From positions 2,728,001 to 2,792,000 of the forward strand of contig NZ_CP149994.1 in the NCBI RefSeq assembly GCF_051307055.1: a DNA stretch of 64,000 bases, read 5' to 3'. The DNA is from Dryocola sp051307055 (GTDB taxonomy: Bacteria; Pseudomonadota; Gammaproteobacteria; Enterobacterales; Enterobacteriaceae). Shown here in pieces: positions 42,549-52,159 of the stretch (the stretch's first letter is position 1; each line of letters opens with the position of its first letter). The position numbers were made by a program, and so were the translations under genes. Under the pieces are notes generated by a model, which was not told where the DNA came from, did not search any database, and saw only the letters and a program-made list of their open reading frames with translations.

Positions 42549-43088
42549 TCACGCTCGATCGCGTATTTTTACTGCTGGGTTACCCCGGCAAACGGCATTC
42601 GCCGGTAATGATTTATAAACGCTGCTGCGGGCGCCGACGACGGTGCCGTCGCCAATCGTGACGCCAGGTGAAACAAAAACATCCGTTGCCAGCCAGCATT
42701 TTTCGCCAATCACGATGGGGGTGGCGGTAATATCAAAATGCTGACTCATATAATCGTGGCTGCCGGTGCATAAATAACATTTTTGCGACACCACGGAATT
42801 TGCGCCGATGGAGATATCGCCCAGGGTATATAAAACGGCGTCATCGCCAACCCAGGCGTAATCGCCGAGCGTTAATTTCCACGGATAGGTAATTTTTACG
42901 GACGGGCGAATAACTACGCCTTTGCCAACCTTTGCGCCAAACAGGCGCAATAAAAATGCGCGCCAGCGGTATAAGACCTGCGGCGACCAGGCAAATAATG
43001 TCGCCTGTACCGTCCACCACAGCTGAACCTTAACGCCGTTGCCGCCGCGAAACCCTTTTGGTACGGTGAAGCCGCTTAATTCCTGCAT
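42549..43088 (-). CDS. wcaF: WcaF, colanic acid O-acetyltransferase
   Basis: 179 aa hexapeptide-repeat acetyltransferase of the maltose/galactoside-acetyltransferase type; hexapeptide turns at IGANSVVSQKCYLCTGSHDY and VTIGDGTVVGARSSV. GSHDY includes the likely catalytic His. Acetylates a fucose of the colanic acid unit. Stop is 55 bp before gmd. Confidence 0.94.
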   Translation of the reverse strand: MQELSGFTVPKGFRGGNGVKVQLWWTVQATLFAWSPQVLYRWRAFLLRLFGAKVGKGVVIRPSVKITYPWKLTLGDYAWVGDDAVLYTLGDISIGANSVVSQKCYLCTGSHDYMSQHFDITATPIVIGEKCWLATDVFVSPGVTIGDGTVVGARSSVYKSLPANAVCRGNPAVKIRDRA

Positions 43089-43106
43089 AATATTTCCTTA
43101 TGGCAA

Positions 43107-43859
43107 TTACGCTTTGTTGTAGAGCGCTTTTGCTTTGCCGGTTGTGCGCAGGCGAAATTTAAATGACAGTTCAGCGATAAAACCGGGCACGCCTAATATT
43201 TTGCGCTGAACATTTTTTGCATCGCGGCACAATTCAATATTATTGGACGTCGAAACGCCGCCCATCGAAAACTCGGAAACCAGGCCTTTGATGCGCTTAA
43301 AGGCGTAGCCATTTTTATACATTTTGGCCGCCAGCGCATAATCAGAAGAGACTTTATATTGCAGATCGTAGGGATGTTTACGCAGGCCCGCCAGCGGAAA
43401 GAATATCGCCTGATGGCTGGCAGGCAGGCTGTGATAAATATAGCAGCCTGGTTTCGCCCGGCGCTGCATTTTCGTGCCGTCACCAAAATCTAATAAGGCG
43501 TCGCCAATGATCATCGCGTTATCTTTGGCGGGCATAGCGGCGAGCTGATGCGCAACCTGCGCAATCTGCGGGTGGAAAATATCGCCGGAATTAAGGAACA
43601 AAGCGTAACGGCCGCGGGCCATCTCAATGCCTTTGTTCATCGCATCATAAATGCCGTTATCTTTTTCGCTGACGAAGCGTAAGTTGTACTGTCCGTTGAG
43701 ATTTTGCAGAAATTCCGCCGTCCCGTCCTGCGAGTTGCCGTCAACCACAATCCACTCAAAGGCGATATCGGATGCCTGCGCCAGATGAGCCAGCGACCGC
43801 CAGGTTTTTTCCACCCCGGCTAAATTTTTCCAGGCAACGGTGATTACACTTAATAACAT
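43107..43859 (-). CDS. wcaE: WcaE, colanic acid glycosyltransferase (GT2)
   Basis: 250 aa GT-A fold family 2 transferase. MLLSVITVAWKNLAGV, FEWIVVDGNSQDGT (first Asp motif), NGIYDAMNKG and ALFLNSGD are family features. I choose the ATG at 43859, with GAGG 9 bp upstream, giving the E. coli N-terminus; an ATG at 43874 overlapping the wcaD stop would add five residues and has no clear ribosome site. Confidence 0.94.
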   Translation of the reverse strand: MLLSVITVAWKNLAGVEKTWRSLAHLAQASDIAFEWIVVDGNSQDGTAEFLQNLNGQYNLRFVSEKDNGIYDAMNKGIEMARGRYALFLNSGDIFHPQIAQVAHQLAAMPAKDNAMIIGDALLDFGDGTKMQRRAKPGCYIYHSLPASHQAIFFPLAGLRKHPYDLQYKVSSDYALAAKMYKNGYAFKRIKGLVSEFSMGGVSTSNNIELCRDAKNVQRKILGVPGFIAELSFKFRLRTTGKAKALYNKA

Positions 43860-43873
43860 GATTGCGGGCCTCA

Positions 43874-45094
43874 TCAGCGGTTCGTTATCTTGAGTGCCTT
43901 ACGTAAAATAAACGGACAAACAATCAAGAAAGCATATTCCGGACTAAAAATTGAACCGGTAAAAAACAGTGACACGGGTGTAAAAAGCCATAGCTGCACG
44001 CGGAAATTCTCATTATTGCCAAACGCCGTGCGCATCATTTTAACGACTTTCCACATGTACCAAATCGTCAACAGTACTGCGAACCAGGAAAAATAAATAA
44101 TCAGCAGATACAGGCCATTGTCCACTGTTTTACCGACATCCGCACCGTTAAAGATTCCGAATGATGCGACATATTCATATAAAGAACCAAAACGGACTAC
44201 GCCATCAATATTCGTCAGAGAATATCCAACCATGGCCAGCGGCCCAATAATACGATAATAGGAAGACGATCCTTCGGTACCTAAGTCGCCAAGACGCGTG
44301 GCGATATACGGAAAAGCAAATATTAACCCTACTGAAAACACTGCTAAAGAAATAATCGCCAGCGGCAACTTCTTCTTTATGGCACTTTTATTAAGGTATT
44401 GAAACGCCCATTCAAGAGAGTAAAACAGAATGATAGTCATCACTCCTGAGAACGATCCTGAAAGAATAATCCCTAAAAGGATCATACCATCAGTTTTTGG
44501 GGTTTTGATACCAAACTGTTTGATGCTGAGCCAAATTGAGATTAACGCCAGAGCGAAAAAGGCGGGTTCGAAATAAAGGGCCGTAGTACGCCGTCCGCCA
44601 AAGCTAATAAAGTTCAGGACATAGCTGTTACTGTAAATAAGAAACTTCGAAATTTTCTCAATCAGGCTACTGCCGCCGGTAAGAATAATCTGCGCCATTT
44701 CCGCCGCCGCCAGCGTCACAATAATGCCAACGACAATATAAAATAACCGCAATATTTTCCGGTGATTGCGCGGCGAGATAGTTTTAAAGCGGCAGCTCCA
44801 GGTCATCGCCAGGATGAGCACGATGTAAACAAACAATAATGTCGAGGTGACATACTTACCGGCATTCAGCGACTGGCCGAAGATATAGTTAAAGGCGGTT
44901 AACCCTGCGCCTATGCCCAGCGCAATCATCAGTTTTTTGATGCTGATACGTTCAATGAACAAAAAGAGGATGGCGGGCAAGAAGGTCACAACCGTTATCG
45001 GAAAACTTTCGCCCAGCGAAGCCAGCTTAACGTTGACCACCAGATAGATGAACGGTAACAGCAGATAGCTACAGATTCTGATAGAACGAGACAT
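43874..45094 (-). CDS. wcaD: WcaD, colanic acid polymerase
   Basis: 406 aa with about 10-12 hydrophobic segments, a Wzy-type polymerase for colanic acid in the inner membrane. It begins MSRSIRICSYLLLPFIYLV as in E. coli. The conserved TALYFEPAFFALALISI and GTEGSSSYYRI segments match WcaD. The start at 45094 lies 26 bp inside wcaC; the frame is open to 45181 but the extension merely reads wcaC in another frame. Confidence 0.94.
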   Translation of the reverse strand: MSRSIRICSYLLLPFIYLVVNVKLASLGESFPITVVTFLPAILFLFIERISIKKLMIALGIGAGLTAFNYIFGQSLNAGKYVTSTLLFVYIVLILAMTWSCRFKTISPRNHRKILRLFYIVVGIIVTLAAAEMAQIILTGGSSLIEKISKFLIYSNSYVLNFISFGGRRTTALYFEPAFFALALISIWLSIKQFGIKTPKTDGMILLGIILSGSFSGVMTIILFYSLEWAFQYLNKSAIKKKLPLAIISLAVFSVGLIFAFPYIATRLGDLGTEGSSSYYRIIGPLAMVGYSLTNIDGVVRFGSLYEYVASFGIFNGADVGKTVDNGLYLLIIYFSWFAVLLTIWYMWKVVKMMRTAFGNNENFRVQLWLFTPVSLFFTGSIFSPEYAFLIVCPFILRKALKITNR

Positions 45095-46286
45095 ACTCCT
45101 CCAGCATCTGTTGACCGCTGTAAGACCTGCGGCTCGTGGTTTTAAAGCCCGGCAAATCCATGCCGAACACCTGCTGAGCAAGCTCGGCTTTCGGCAGCTT
45201 CACCAGTTCCAGCACCTTAGCCTCGCTGAACGTTTTGCCGCCCACCTTGCGCAGCACTTCATCCGCAGCTTCGCTTGTTGTCGCAATCACCGGCACGCCG
45301 ATGGATAACGCTTCGCACAGGATCAGCGGGTAGTTATCCACTTTTGAGCTGAACACCAGCGAATCCATTTCGTTAAGCTCGCTCATCAGCGCTTTTTTAT
45401 CGGTCATATAGCCGTGGTTCACCACGTTCGGGCCGTTAAACGGCGAGAACTTGCCGAAGGTGTGCAGTTCGATATCGTCCCCCAGCGCCATCATCGCCTG
45501 AACCAGCCTCTGATTCGTTTTGCCGTCGTAGCGCAAATCGTGGGCAACAACGGCCACTTTTGGTTTCTCGCGGCTTGCTTCGGTTAACGGCAGCTCGGCG
45601 AGAATCGCCTCGGTTGCCACATCAATGCCGTTATTGATGATGTTGCAGCGCCCTGCCCCGTAGATCTGGTTAAAGGCGTCGGCCACGTGCTGGCTTGGCG
45701 AGATAAAATGGCAGCCCAGCGCGAGCATTTCTCGGAACAGCTGGCGTTTGGTATCCACCAAAAGATGAGCGCGATCGACCTTAACCGGCGGGTAGTTGTT
45801 CAGCGTCGGGCATTTTGCGCAGCCGCTTTTCCAGCCTTCGCAGCCGTCGAGAAAAGCGCAGCGTCCGGTAATGCTCCAGTGGTCGTGCAGCGTCCAGACG
45901 AAGGTCACGTCCGGCTTGTGGGATTTGACGCGCTGGCAAAACGTCACCATCTCTTCAAGATTCAGCCAGTAGCTGTGCACCACATGGAAATGCAGTACGA
46001 CCGGGCCGCTTGCGCGGGTAACTTTGCGATAAAGCTTATTCAGGTTGCCGAACGGGTCGCGGTTAAAGAAGCGGAACAGAACGATGTTGGCAATTGAAGT
46101 CAGACGCGGGGTATGTTTTTCCACGTCGGCAAACTTGTCATGGCTGGCGCTTTTCTTCCCGCCCTTTCCGTAACCGTAGATAAAACGCGAAGAGAGTCCG
46201 GCTTCGCGGGCGCGCTGGTGCAGGTCAAGCGCTACTCCCGCCGCGCCTCCTTCAGCAAGACGCACATTAAATTGCATGATGTTCAT
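45069..46286 (-). CDS. wcaC: WcaC, colanic acid glycosyltransferase (GT4)
   Basis: 405 aa as in E. coli. NVRLAEGGAAGVALDLHQRA at the N-terminus, a Cys-rich DGCEGWKSGCAKCPT segment, and the C-terminal EALSIGVPVIATTSEAADEV EX7E motif. Overlaps wcaB by 4 bp and wcaD by 26 bp. Confidence 0.95.
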   Translation of the reverse strand: MNIMQFNVRLAEGGAAGVALDLHQRAREAGLSSRFIYGYGKGGKKSASHDKFADVEKHTPRLTSIANIVLFRFFNRDPFGNLNKLYRKVTRASGPVVLHFHVVHSYWLNLEEMVTFCQRVKSHKPDVTFVWTLHDHWSITGRCAFLDGCEGWKSGCAKCPTLNNYPPVKVDRAHLLVDTKRQLFREMLALGCHFISPSQHVADAFNQIYGAGRCNIINNGIDVATEAILAELPLTEASREKPKVAVVAHDLRYDGKTNQRLVQAMMALGDDIELHTFGKFSPFNGPNVVNHGYMTDKKALMSELNEMDSLVFSSKVDNYPLILCEALSIGVPVIATTSEAADEVLRKVGGKTFSEAKVLELVKLPKAELAQQVFGMDLPGFKTTSRRSYSGQQMLEEYVSFYQNL

Positions 46287-46786
46287 TTAATTACCTTCAC
46301 TCGCGCCTTGTCGCCCATCACCACCGCATTATCCGGGACGCTGTCCAGCACAAGGCTGCCTGCCCCAATAACAACGTTATTACCAATGGTGACAGGGCCG
46401 ATGATCATCACGTTGGCACCTACTTCAACGCCGTTGCCAATCACCGGGCGAGCCTGACTTTTATCGCGGCCGCCTATGCCGCCGCGTCCCCCTATCGTCA
46501 CCCCATGACGAATAGCGAAATCATCGCCGACGATCGCGAATTTGCTGATCACCACGCCGTAACCGTGATGAATGGTAAAACGTCGGCCAATGGTGGCTGC
46601 TGCCTGTATTTCGTAGCCCATCAGGCATTCAGTTACAATGCGGTAAATAATCAGTACCGGCGCGGCCCACAGATTATTAAGGACGTTTTTCTTACGCCAT
46701 ACCGAGCAGAAATGAGCAACACGATAGGCCAGCACCATAAAGCAAGGTCGAGGGTTCCAGGAGTTAGCACGTAAATCTTCCAGCAC
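46283..46786 (-). CDS. wcaB: WcaB, colanic acid O-acetyltransferase
   Basis: 167 aa serine-acetyltransferase-like hexapeptide enzyme: an alpha-helical N-terminus then FTIHHGYGVVISKFAIVGD, RHGVTIGGRG and a hexapeptide run ending VVIGAGSLVLDSVPDNAVV. Predicted to O-acetylate a sugar of the colanic acid unit. Two bp after wcaA; overlaps wcaC. Confidence 0.94.
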   Translation of the reverse strand: MLEDLRANSWNPRPCFMVLAYRVAHFCSVWRKKNVLNNLWAAPVLIIYRIVTECLMGYEIQAAATIGRRFTIHHGYGVVISKFAIVGDDFAIRHGVTIGGRGGIGGRDKSQARPVIGNGVEVGANVMIIGPVTIGNNVVIGAGSLVLDSVPDNAVVMGDKARVKVIK

Positions 46787-46788
46787 GA

Positions 46789-47637
46789 TTATTTCCCCAG
46801 TAAGCCGTGAGCCAGGCGTTTGGTATTTCGCAGCGTCAGTAGAGCCATAAAGGTACGCATGGACATGCGTTTGTTACGAATCTTATAAAGCGTAAAGAGC
46901 TGATACTTTCTGCTGGTACGGTCAAATTTATCTTTATGTTTTCTATAAAAATTAAAGTAACCCGCGAATTTTTTCGCCGATTGGCCGATTTTGATTCCAC
47001 CATGATTAACGTGCAGCACCTGAGTGGCTTCATCCACTTTCCATGGTTCCCCGTTCGCCACTACCATGCGAAGAAAGACGTCATAGTCTTGTGCGGCAGG
47101 CAGTTCGACATCAAACAGGCAAAGCTGAAAACGTTTTGTATAAGTGAAAATCTGATTGCCGATGATGTTGCGCTTATAGAACAACTTCAGCGAGTACGGC
47201 GATTTTGGATAGAGCGGCAGGCTTGCAGGCTGCGAATAAACCTGGCCTTCGCAGACGTAGTCGTTCGCATACAGAAAAGCATGTGTCACCAGTTGATGCT
47301 TATGTTCCAGGAAAACCGACAGCCGATTCGGCGTCCATTCGTCATCATCATCAATACCCGTAATAAACTCTCCTTTAGCCTGGCGAATGGCCTGGTTACG
47401 CACCGCGCAGGCGCCGGAGTTATAGTCGTTGCGGGTATAGCGCACGCGCTTGTCGTTAAGCTCTTCAACAAAAAGCTGAAGCTGTTCAAAAGAGGAGGAG
47501 CAGTCATCAACGATGATCATTTCCCAGTTTGCAAAATCCTGGCGCAGCACGGATTTAATGGCGCGAATGGCCAGCTGCTGACGATTCCAGGTAGGCATAT
47601 AAATAGAAATCAGCGGGTGCGATGTAGTGCTGTTCAT
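46789..47637 (-). CDS. wcaA: WcaA, colanic acid glycosyltransferase (GT2)
   Basis: 282 aa GT2 transferase. ISIYMPTWNRQQLAIRAIKSVLRQ, MIIVDDCSSS, and the DXD region GEFITGIDDDDEW are clear. The ATG at 47637 with GGGGA 6 bp upstream corresponds to the E. coli start; a longer frame from 47679 enters the palindromic intergenic repeat. The gene is separated from wzc by 126 bp, the largest gap between wza and wcaF. Confidence 0.94.
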   Translation of the reverse strand: MNSTTSHPLISIYMPTWNRQQLAIRAIKSVLRQDFANWEMIIVDDCSSSFEQLQLFVEELNDKRVRYTRNDYNSGACAVRNQAIRQAKGEFITGIDDDDEWTPNRLSVFLEHKHQLVTHAFLYANDYVCEGQVYSQPASLPLYPKSPYSLKLFYKRNIIGNQIFTYTKRFQLCLFDVELPAAQDYDVFLRMVVANGEPWKVDEATQVLHVNHGGIKIGQSAKKFAGYFNFYRKHKDKFDRTSRKYQLFTLYKIRNKRMSMRTFMALLTLRNTKRLAHGLLGK

Positions 47638-47673
47638 GACATTCCCCAAAAATTCTCGTTGATGCACTTTTAC

Positions 47674-47757
47674 CCTCACCCCCGCCTCTGTCTAAAAGCG
47701 CGAGGAAGGAAATTAACTCGATCCAGCTTCCTCGCAGCGTCAGAGGCCAGGGTGAGG
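47674..47757. repeat. Three-tier palindromic repeat between wzc and wcaA
   Basis: Nested arms pair in order: CCTCACCC (47674-47681) with GGGTGAGG (47750-47757), GCCTCTG (47684-47690) with CAGAGGC (47741-47747), and GCGAGGAAG (47700-47708) with CTTCCTCGC (47727-47735). The CCCTCACCC...CTCT start recalls a common enterobacterial intergenic palindrome. No T tract follows, so termination is not implied; RNA stabilisation of the wza-wzb-wzc part is possible. Confidence 0.8.
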
Positions 47758-47763
47758 AGATAT

Positions 47764-49932
47764 TTATTTAGAGTCAGATTTATATTCGTACTCGTAATAG
47801 CCGTAATCCTCGTATCCCGCCGCACGACGGAAGATGGAGTTAAGGATCACGCCGCGCACATGGATACCGTTCTGCTCAAAGCGGTTGAGGCTGGTTTCCA
47901 CCTCCTTCAACGTATTCACCGCATAACGCGCAACCATCAGCGTGGTGCCTGCGTGACGGCCAACGATGGCGGCATCGGTAACGGCAAGAATTGGCGGGGT
48001 ATCGATCAGCACCAGGTCGTAGTGCGCGCTTGCCCACTTCACCAGTTCGCCAAAACGCTCGCTCATCAGCAGTTCGGAAGGGTTCGGCGGCACCTGCCCA
48101 CGCGGGACGAGGTCGAAATCAGGCACCGAGGTTTTCTGCGCGCAGCGCGTGATATCGCCCTGGCCGGACAGCACATCGGAAAGCCCGTTCACGTTGGTGG
48201 TGCCCAGCAGCTCGTGGGTGTAGCCTTTGCGCATGTCGCAGTCGATAAGCAGCACGCGCTTGTTGGTCTGGCTAATTACCGCGGCAAGGTTGGCGCAGAC
48301 GAAGGTTTTACCGATTGACGGGCTTACCCCGGTCAGCATCAGAACATTGTTGGGCGCCTGCATCATGGCAAAGTGCAGGCTGGTACGCAGGCTGCGGATG
48401 GCCTCAATCGCCAGATCCGTTGGATTCCCCACCGCGAGCAGCTGGCTTTGCTTATTGCGTTTCGCCCCTTTGACGTTACGCGCGGTGGCGCTGTCGCGGG
48501 ATTTCTGCCATTCGGACAGCGGAATGCTGGCGTAAACGTTAAGCCCTGCATCTTCCAGAACCGCCGGGCTTTCGATGCCGCGATTGAACAGGGAGCGCAG
48601 CAGCACGCCGACAATGGAGAGCATCAGGCCAAGAATAATGGCCCCCAGCACAATCAGGGCCTTCTGCGGCTTAACGATGCCAGGCTGGGTGATTGCCGAA
48701 TCAACGATGCGCACGTCGCCCACGGTGCTGGCCTCGGTAATTTTCAGCTCCTGCTGTTTATTCAACAGCTGCATGTAAACCTGCTGGCCGGACTCCACGT
48801 CGCGGGTTAAACGCACGATCTCCTGCTGCGTTTTCGGCATGGCGGTAACGCGGCCGTTCAGACGTGCTTTTTCATCTTCCAGCGTCTGACGTTTTTCCAG
48901 CAGCGTGCGGTAAGCCGGGTGAGCTTTGGTGTAGAGCTTGGAGATTTCGGCTTCTTTAAAGGTCAGCTCATTAAGCTGCGCATCAATGTTAACCATGGTG
49001 TCGAGAACAGATTTCGCTTCCAGCGATAAATCCACCGAGTCCTGCTGCTGACGATAGGCGTTCAGTTTGTTTTCAGCCGCATCCAGACGGCTGCGTACTT
49101 CCGGTAGCTGTTCGGCGAGGAATTTAAGGCTCTTCGCCGCCTCTTCCGATTTACGCTGAATGTTCTGTTCCAGATAGTTACGGGTGATGCTGTCGAGGAT
49201 GACGCGGATCCTGTCTTTATCTTCACCGGTATAAGAGAGGCTCAGCACGCCGGTATCTTTCCCGTTTTCAGCCACGGTCAGGTTGCCCTGCAGCTGATTA
49301 ATCATGCCGAGCGTGGAATATTTGGTGACGGTAAAGGTGTCGCCGGGCTGGGCCTTAATGCTGTCCACTTTCATGGTGACGCCGTCTTTGCTGAGCGTCT
49401 GTCCAACCTGTCCTTTAGCGCTAAAACCGTTGTCGCTGGTCAGTTGATACCGGGTTGGGCTCAGCACTTCAACGGTAAAAGTGTCTTTTCCCGCGCCCGC
49501 AGGCAGGTTGAAGTCGGTGACTTTTACCGTGTCATTCTGGCGGCCATGCAGCCGGTCCCAGCCTGCGCCAAACAGCCAGAAGGTGTTTTTGGCTACGGCA
49601 ATATCGAGATTGAGATCGTCAACGGTTTTCCCCAGCACCAGGCGAGACTGGATCAACTGCATCTCAGCGGCAGAAGCCGGCGGCTTACTGGACAGCGCAG
49701 AGCTGATGTCGTTAACCAGCGAATTGCCCGCGTTTTGCTCGATTTGCACCAGCGCATCGGCTTTATAGATCGGCGTGGCAAACAGAACGTAAACCACGGC
49801 CAGCAGCGCGAAGACCGCCGTGATGCCAAGCACCCACCAGCGGGCTTCAAGAACGGTGCCAAACAGACGGCCGATATCGATTTCGTCATTGCCCTCGGTC
49901 GGGGCGCCCGAACGATGTACTTTGTCAGTCAT
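47764..49932 (-). CDS. wzc: Wzc, bacterial tyrosine autokinase / polysaccharide co-polymerase
   Basis: 722 aa. N-terminal Wzz-like domain with transmembrane helices near residues 32-52 and 425-450, then a cytoplasmic BY-kinase: Walker A GVSPSIGKT, Walker A' VLLIDCDMRKG and Walker B LVLIDTPP. The C-terminal tail carries six tyrosines at 707, 710, 712, 713, 715 and 717, the autophosphorylation cluster. Cycling between phosphorylated and Wzb-dephosphorylated states drives export of high-molecular-weight colanic acid with Wza. Confidence 0.96.
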   Translation of the reverse strand: MTDKVHRSGAPTEGNDEIDIGRLFGTVLEARWWVLGITAVFALLAVVYVLFATPIYKADALVQIEQNAGNSLVNDISSALSSKPPASAAEMQLIQSRLVLGKTVDDLNLDIAVAKNTFWLFGAGWDRLHGRQNDTVKVTDFNLPAGAGKDTFTVEVLSPTRYQLTSDNGFSAKGQVGQTLSKDGVTMKVDSIKAQPGDTFTVTKYSTLGMINQLQGNLTVAENGKDTGVLSLSYTGEDKDRIRVILDSITRNYLEQNIQRKSEEAAKSLKFLAEQLPEVRSRLDAAENKLNAYRQQQDSVDLSLEAKSVLDTMVNIDAQLNELTFKEAEISKLYTKAHPAYRTLLEKRQTLEDEKARLNGRVTAMPKTQQEIVRLTRDVESGQQVYMQLLNKQQELKITEASTVGDVRIVDSAITQPGIVKPQKALIVLGAIILGLMLSIVGVLLRSLFNRGIESPAVLEDAGLNVYASIPLSEWQKSRDSATARNVKGAKRNKQSQLLAVGNPTDLAIEAIRSLRTSLHFAMMQAPNNVLMLTGVSPSIGKTFVCANLAAVISQTNKRVLLIDCDMRKGYTHELLGTTNVNGLSDVLSGQGDITRCAQKTSVPDFDLVPRGQVPPNPSELLMSERFGELVKWASAHYDLVLIDTPPILAVTDAAIVGRHAGTTLMVARYAVNTLKEVETSLNRFEQNGIHVRGVILNSIFRRAAGYEDYGYYEYEYKSDSK

Positions 49933-49934
49933 TG

Positions 49935-50378
49935 TTATCCCTGATGAGCGTTGAGTGCGTTAGCCCACTTTTGGGCGGAAAGATCGAGAAGGTCGAAGAC
50001 CGCTTCGAAAGCGTCGCGACTTTTGCGATAAGGATCGGGAATTTCCCGCTCCGCATCCCAGTGACCGAAGAGCATCACTTTGCCGCGCATCTCAGGCGCC
50101 ATTTCGCAGATAGCGGAGATATGGCGTTTTTCCATCGTGAGGATCAGATCGTAATCGCGGCACATCCGGCCTGAAACCTGCTGCGCGCAATGGCCGTCAA
50201 GGGAAAGGTTGTGCTCCTGCGCCACGCGAACAGCGCTGGCATCGGCCCCCTTCCCCACTAATGCCCCGAGTCCCGCGGAGTTCACGGTGAGGGCGGGCTG
50301 GTAAGTTTTGAGCAGGCGTTCGCCGGTCGGCGAGCGGCAAATATTCCCCACGCACACCACAAGAATTTTATTAAACAT
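49935..50378 (-). CDS. wzb: Wzb, low-molecular-weight protein tyrosine phosphatase
   Basis: 147 aa. The signature P-loop CVGNICR spans residues 9-15 (CX5R), and the general acid Asp is in DPYRKS near residue 115. Dephosphorylates Wzc. Located 6 bp after wza and 2 bp before wzc. Confidence 0.97.
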   Translation of the reverse strand: MFNKILVVCVGNICRSPTGERLLKTYQPALTVNSAGLGALVGKGADASAVRVAQEHNLSLDGHCAQQVSGRMCRDYDLILTMEKRHISAICEMAPEMRGKVMLFGHWDAEREIPDPYRKSRDAFEAVFDLLDLSAQKWANALNAHQG

Positions 50379-50384
50379 AGGGCG

Positions 50385-51518
50385 TTACCATGTATGGATA
50401 TCTTTGGCCGTATCCGTCATATAACGAACACCGCTGATGGTTGGCAGCAGCTGGTTGATCAGGCGGTTCCAGCGCGTTACCGGTGCGGTTGTGACATACA
50501 CCACGTCGTAAGGCTGCAGATGGAATTCCGTGCCCATCACCAGCGAGGTCGCATCGGACATATCGAGCTGGTAAATGTTGGCGATTTTGCCGCCCTGCTG
50601 CCCTTTCAACGGACGGATCACGAAGATGCCGCTGGCGTTGGACGAGGTCATATCCAGCCCTTCCGCCTGGCCGAGCGCTTCGGTCAGCGTCATGCCGCTG
50701 AAGTCCATTTTCAGGGTGGTCTGTTTCTTCACTTCGCCCATGACAAAGACTTTCAGGTCGTCGTTGCGCGGCACAAACAGGATATCGCCCGGATACAGCA
50801 GATGGTTCTGGCTCAGATCGCCGTTCTGCATCAGCGCCTGCAGGGAGATGTGCTTCTCCTGGCCGTTGTGCGTCAGCACCACGTTGCGCCAGTCGGCAGC
50901 GTCGGTCAGGCCGCCCGCGGCGTTAATGGCGTCGAGGATCGTCAGCGGCACGTTGGTAATCGCCTGCTGGCCGGATTTATTCACCTGGCCGGAAACATAG
51001 GCTTTTTGCGAGCGGAAGGCGGCGATATTAACGTCCACCTGCGGGTCAGCGATGTACTGCGCAAGGCGGCCGGTAATATCACTACGGATTTCGGCAAGGG
51101 TTTTGCCGGTCACTTTTACTTTGCCCACATAGGGATAGAACATGGTGCCGTCGGACTGCACCCAGTTGCCGGCATCGCTTGAGCTACGATACTGGCCGGC
51201 CGGGGTGGTCAACTCGGGGTGATCCCAGACGGTGACGTTAAGCACGTCTCCCGGCCCGACACGGTACTGGTAAGCGGCTATCTCCTGGTCCAGAGACATA
51301 TTTGGCTGCGCAACGGCGGGACGCACGCGTAATTGTTCAACCAGCCGCGGCGTTAACGGATAGACGTTAACCATGCGATCCAGATCGAAATCCGCATCCT
51401 GCTGCTTGATAACATCTTTTCCCATCGTCGACATATTGCTACCGGGAAGTACTGTGCAACCGCTCATCAGGGTTACCGATACCAATAAAGGCATCAATTT
51501 AAGTTTGTATTTTATCAT
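50385..51518 (-). CDS. wza: Wza, outer-membrane polysaccharide export lipoprotein
   Basis: 377 aa. Signal peptide with lipobox LMSGC, lipidated Cys21. Polysaccharide export (PES) domain with VGPGDVLNVTVWDHPELTTPAGQ, SLBB domains (GQVNKSGQQAITNVPLTILDAINAAGG) and a C-terminal amphipathic stretch ending in Trp that forms the outer-membrane helical barrel. Octameric exit channel for colanic acid. First gene of the cluster, downstream of an ops/JUMPstart and an RcsAB box. Confidence 0.96.
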   Translation of the reverse strand: MIKYKLKLMPLLVSVTLMSGCTVLPGSNMSTMGKDVIKQQDADFDLDRMVNVYPLTPRLVEQLRVRPAVAQPNMSLDQEIAAYQYRVGPGDVLNVTVWDHPELTTPAGQYRSSSDAGNWVQSDGTMFYPYVGKVKVTGKTLAEIRSDITGRLAQYIADPQVDVNIAAFRSQKAYVSGQVNKSGQQAITNVPLTILDAINAAGGLTDAADWRNVVLTHNGQEKHISLQALMQNGDLSQNHLLYPGDILFVPRNDDLKVFVMGEVKKQTTLKMDFSGMTLTEALGQAEGLDMTSSNASGIFVIRPLKGQQGGKIANIYQLDMSDATSLVMGTEFHLQPYDVVYVTTAPVTRWNRLINQLLPTISGVRYMTDTAKDIHTW

Positions 51519-51704
51519 TGAGTATTTATCACTATGGCAGAGTAATTATCCTGTGCGAATAAAATAAGCGGCCAATTACCGAATGGCCGCAGCAGAAAAT
51601 TGCGCATCCTGGCTTGCGTTAATAACTGGCATCAATCCTAAAATTTGCTTATTTCCTGACATCCTATTGACAGAATAATTGAGGCTTAAACTCTTGCCTT
51701 CAGG

Positions 51705-51742
51705 CATGCTACCGCCCTTGGCTTACAGGCACCAACCCACTG
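51705..51742 (-). promoter_or_regulatory. JUMPstart/ops element of the colanic acid operon
   Basis: Minus strand contains CAGTGGGTTGGTGCCTGTAA and ends in the ops core GGCGGTAGCATG (51716-51705). It lies in the wza leader about 190 bp upstream of wza and about 200 bp downstream of the predicted promoter. It recruits RfaH for processive transcription of the 20-gene cluster. Confidence 0.9.
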
Positions 51743-51946
51743 AAACAACAGCAGACAATAAGAGGAAACCGCTCCTGAGATAAATCTGATCTATTTATCC
51801 ATAAGGCACAGTTACGAGTAATGAAGCGCTAAAGTGCCACACTAACTAATTATAAAAATACATCCATAGCCAGACACTGCGATTGATTGTTACAGCTAAC
51901 CCAAACGCAGGCAAGGCGCTGGCCAGGAATACCAATACTTTTAAGA

Positions 51947-51989
51947 ATAATATTAATGCCGCAAAATTCAGGCTTTAGGATTTTCTTTA
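51947..51989 (-). promoter_or_regulatory. RcsAB box and wza promoter
   Basis: TAAAGAAAATCCTA on the minus strand (51989-51976) differs by one base from the E. coli wza RcsAB box TAAAGAAACTCCTA. Directly downstream is a poor -35 (AAGCCT, 51975-51970), then 17 bp, then TATTAT (51952-51947) as -10. A weak -35 next to the activator box fits RcsA/RcsB-dependent transcription. The remaining A+T-rich sequence of the 750-bp wza-yegH interval (51519-52268) holds no gene I can see. Confidence 0.88.
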
Positions 51990-52159
51990 TATTGACAAAA
52001 AGTTAATTCAGAGTAGTAGCGCAAAAATATACAGATATATCTCATATATATTCTGTCATAATAAATACATATCGCTGCCTTATTTGTTTCTTTTTTAATT
52101 ATTACCCCTGGTTACTTGATGGATATATAACGCAAAAAACATTAATCGCGGATATTAGT

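Noticed and set aside
46936..48318. 460-codon plus-strand open frame opposite wcaA and wzc
   Set aside because: It crosses two well-supported genes and the intergenic palindrome, with no ribosome site or recognisable domain.
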